NCBI GenBank assembly: GCA_947034895.1 | Contig: OX344761.1 | Span: forward strand, 23,448,863-23,512,862 | DNA length: 64,000 bases | Reading direction: 5' to 3' | Origin: Rhytidiadelphus loreus | Taxonomy: Eukaryota > Streptophyta > Bryopsida > Hypnales > Hylocomiaceae | Shown here: one piece after another, positions 62,086-64,000 of the stretch | Numbering within the stretch: the stretch's first letter is position 1 | Layout: each line of letters starts with the position of its first letter | The notes under the pieces: model-generated | What the model saw: the letters and a program-made list of their open reading frames with translations, nothing else | Databases searched by the model: none | Told to the model about the DNA's origin: nothing | Program-made: the position numbers and the translations under genes

Positions 62086-64000
62086 ATGTTGACCAAGTTC
62101 GAGACGAAGAGTAATCGGGTGAAGGGCCTGAGCTTTCACCCGCGCCGGCCATGGATCCTGGCCAGTTTGCACAGCGGGATTGTTCAGCTGTGGGACTACA
62201 GAATGGGCACACTCATCGACCGATTCGATGAGCACGATGGACCTGTGCGGGGCGTCCATTTTCACAAATCACAGCCTCTGTTTGTCTCTGGAGGTTAGGT
62301 TTCGGTCCCTTGTACTGCTTCAGAGTGTTTTGGGGAAAGGATTTGCTGCTTTAGCACCATTTTGGAATGCTTCGGTTTTTGATGTAGTCCCTGAAGTTGT
62401 CACCACATTGTCAGATTTGAATTCAGCGTTTTCATTGATTTCGAAGATTTTTCATTAGCGGCAAGATCCCGGCGATGGTTGCGAGAGACAGAAACGTTCT
62501 TGTCAGTAATCGCTTGTTGCTTGGCGTTAGGGTTCGCATTTCTTTTTTGCGGTAGTGCTGATGATTTATTGGGAACAACTGTATTTAGTAATTGATCGTT
62601 GAAGCAGTGAGTTTGAATGCCTGTTGGGGGCTCTTTACTAAAGAGAGTCGCCTGCCAAGAATTTTTTTTGGTTCAGAGTTGGTCTGATAATTTTTGAATT
62701 GTATTAATGTGGTTTTTAACTTGGTTGGGATGTTACAGGTGATGATTATAAAATAAAAGTGTGGAACTACAAGATGCGGCGCTGTTTGTTCACTTTGTTG
62801 GGCCACCTCGACTACATCCGGACGGTGCAGTTCCACCACGAAAGTCCGTGGATTGTGAGTGCAAGTGATGATCAGACCATCCGTATCTGGAACTGGCAAT
62901 CACGCACATGCATTTCTGTACTCACAGGTCACAACCACTACGTGATGTGCGCCTCGTTTCACATTAAGGAGGATTTAGTGGTGTCCGCATCATTGGATCA
63001 GACTGTGCGAGTGTGGGATATTGGAGCATTGAAGAAGAAGTCCGTATCACCAGCTGAAGATATGCTTCGCCTCACGCAGATGAACACCGATCTTTTTGGA
63101 GGAGGTGATTCTATAGTGAAGTACGTGCTTGAAGGCCACGACAGGGGTGTCAACTGGGCATCGTTCCATCCCACCTTGCCGCTTATTGTATCTGGAGCAG
63201 ATGATCGTCAAGTGAAGCTATGGAGAATGAACGGTACTTGCCTACCTGAAGCGTTTCCTTGAATCCATCGATAGACTGATACCGAATGATACTTTTCTCG
63301 TTTGCGAACATCTTTATCCTACTGCAAAGCCTTCTCTTGTGGAGAAAGATATGTTCATTATGTCTACACGGTTTTGGGCTCCCTCTAATTTGTGTTCACT
63401 GCAAATGCTGTGCAGACACCAAGGCATGGGAGGTGGATACACTGCGGGGTCACGTCAACAATGTCTCCTGCGTCATGTTCCATGCGCGGCAAGACATTAT
63501 CGTTTCGAACTCCGAGGACAAGAGCATTCGTGTGTGGGACATGTCGAAGCGCACAGGTGTGCAGACTTTCCGAAGAGAGCATGATCGATTCTGGATTCTT
63601 TCTGGTCATCCAGAGATGAATCTTCTTGCTGCTGGTCATGACAGCGGAATGATCGTCTTCAAGTTGGAGAGAGAGAGACCTGCTTGTGCCGTTCAAGGAG
63701 GCACCTTGTACTACGTAAAGGAGCGTTATTTGCGCACTTACGATTTTGCTGCTGCAAGGGACAACCCTCTTATTTCTATTCGGCGAGCAGGTTCCATGGG
63801 ATTGAACCAGGGACCTCGGACCCTCTCGTATAATCCAGCAGAAAATGCAGTCTTGCTCTGTACAGATGTGGATGGTGGTTCCTACGAACTCTACCTCATC
63901 CCCAAAGAGAGTTCTGGCAGGAGTGAGGCGGCGCAGGAGGCAAAACGTGGGATAGGTTCGTCTGCAGTTTTTGTTGCACGAAACCGATTTGCTGTACTTG
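62086..64000 (+). CDS. COPA: Coatomer subunit alpha (alpha-COP), N-terminal part, runs off the window
   Basis: Alpha-COP is the largest subunit of the COPI vesicle coat, acting in Golgi-to-ER and intra-Golgi transport by recognising dilysine cargo. Exons 62086-62293, 62739-63233 and 63416-64000 (open at the edge) join in frame. The N-terminus [19 protein letters not shown] is the near-invariant eukaryotic alpha-COP start. WD40 blades follow: [52 protein letters not shown] and [30 protein letters not shown] then matches the end of the first propeller. About 430 of the usual 1,200 or so residues are visible. No defects are seen. Confidence 0.96.

Noticed and set aside
61691..62212. 173-codon minus-strand ORF upstream of alpha-COP
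   Set aside because: Overlaps the alpha-COP first exon in antisense and the shared promoter; no domain recognised.
1..64000. tRNA, rRNA or CRISPR arrays
   Set aside because: No cloverleaf-type gene, rRNA core or regularly spaced direct-repeat array was noticed by eye; an automated tRNA and Rfam scan was not possible.

Overview
This is nuclear DNA of a land plant. Genes contain many GT-AG introns and encode plant-type families: an aluminium-activated malate transporter, plant SC35, a five-finger CCCH protein of the ZFN type, a plastid-type DUF819 membrane protein, and alpha-COP. The very AT-rich, gene-poor spaces between moderately GC-rich genes would suit a bryophyte or another seed-free plant, but that is inference; the species cannot be read from the sequence. 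Most single-frame ORFs are noise. I built the genes by joining exons by hand at splice sites, checking reading phase and family similarity.

Layout. 1-5.3 kb: intergenic, with a hairpin element, a decayed retrotransposon gag-like fragment, a GATAAA-type simple repeat and copy A of a dispersed repeat of about 870 bp. 5.3-8.15 kb (minus): six-exon ALMT transporter, 557 aa. 8.2-10.46 kb (minus): untranslated leader or orphan exons, and one exon resembling the N-terminus of a ZRANB3-like SNF2 helicase. 10.5-16.6 kb: mostly no recognisable genes; a hairpin element, a local duplication and one weak spliced candidate. 16.6-20.54 kb (minus): eight-exon SC35-type SR splicing factor, 334 aa, with a duplicated segment in its long first intron. 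21-34.7 kb: AT-rich desert with repeat copy B and a single-exon AT-hook gene. 34.8-39.1 kb (minus): twelve-exon DUF819 membrane protein, 491 aa. 39.1-43.5 kb: AT-rich spacer. 43.5-55.26 kb (plus): eleven-exon CCCH zinc-finger gene, 740 aa, with five fingers arranged 3+2, a very long repetitive linker and transposon-bearing introns. 55.3-59.8 kb: spacer with a 113-bp-arm hairpin element, a weak two-exon candidate and a frameshifted succinyl-CoA ligase alpha fragment. 60.4-61.46 kb (minus): four-exon, 115-aa MED15-like protein. It is head to head with the alpha-COP gene (plus, from 62086), which runs off the right edge.

The genes do not form a pathway. They are unrelated housekeeping and regulatory genes: vesicle coat, splicing, transcription/Mediator, RNA-binding, and anion and plastid membrane transport. 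No previously undescribed system is clear. The most unusual items are the expanded PPGT/polyQ linker of the CCCH protein, the tandemly duplicated in-frame splice donor in ALMT, the small MED15-like protein, the isolated AT-hook gene, and the three-copy dispersed repeat whose ends lie close to exons.
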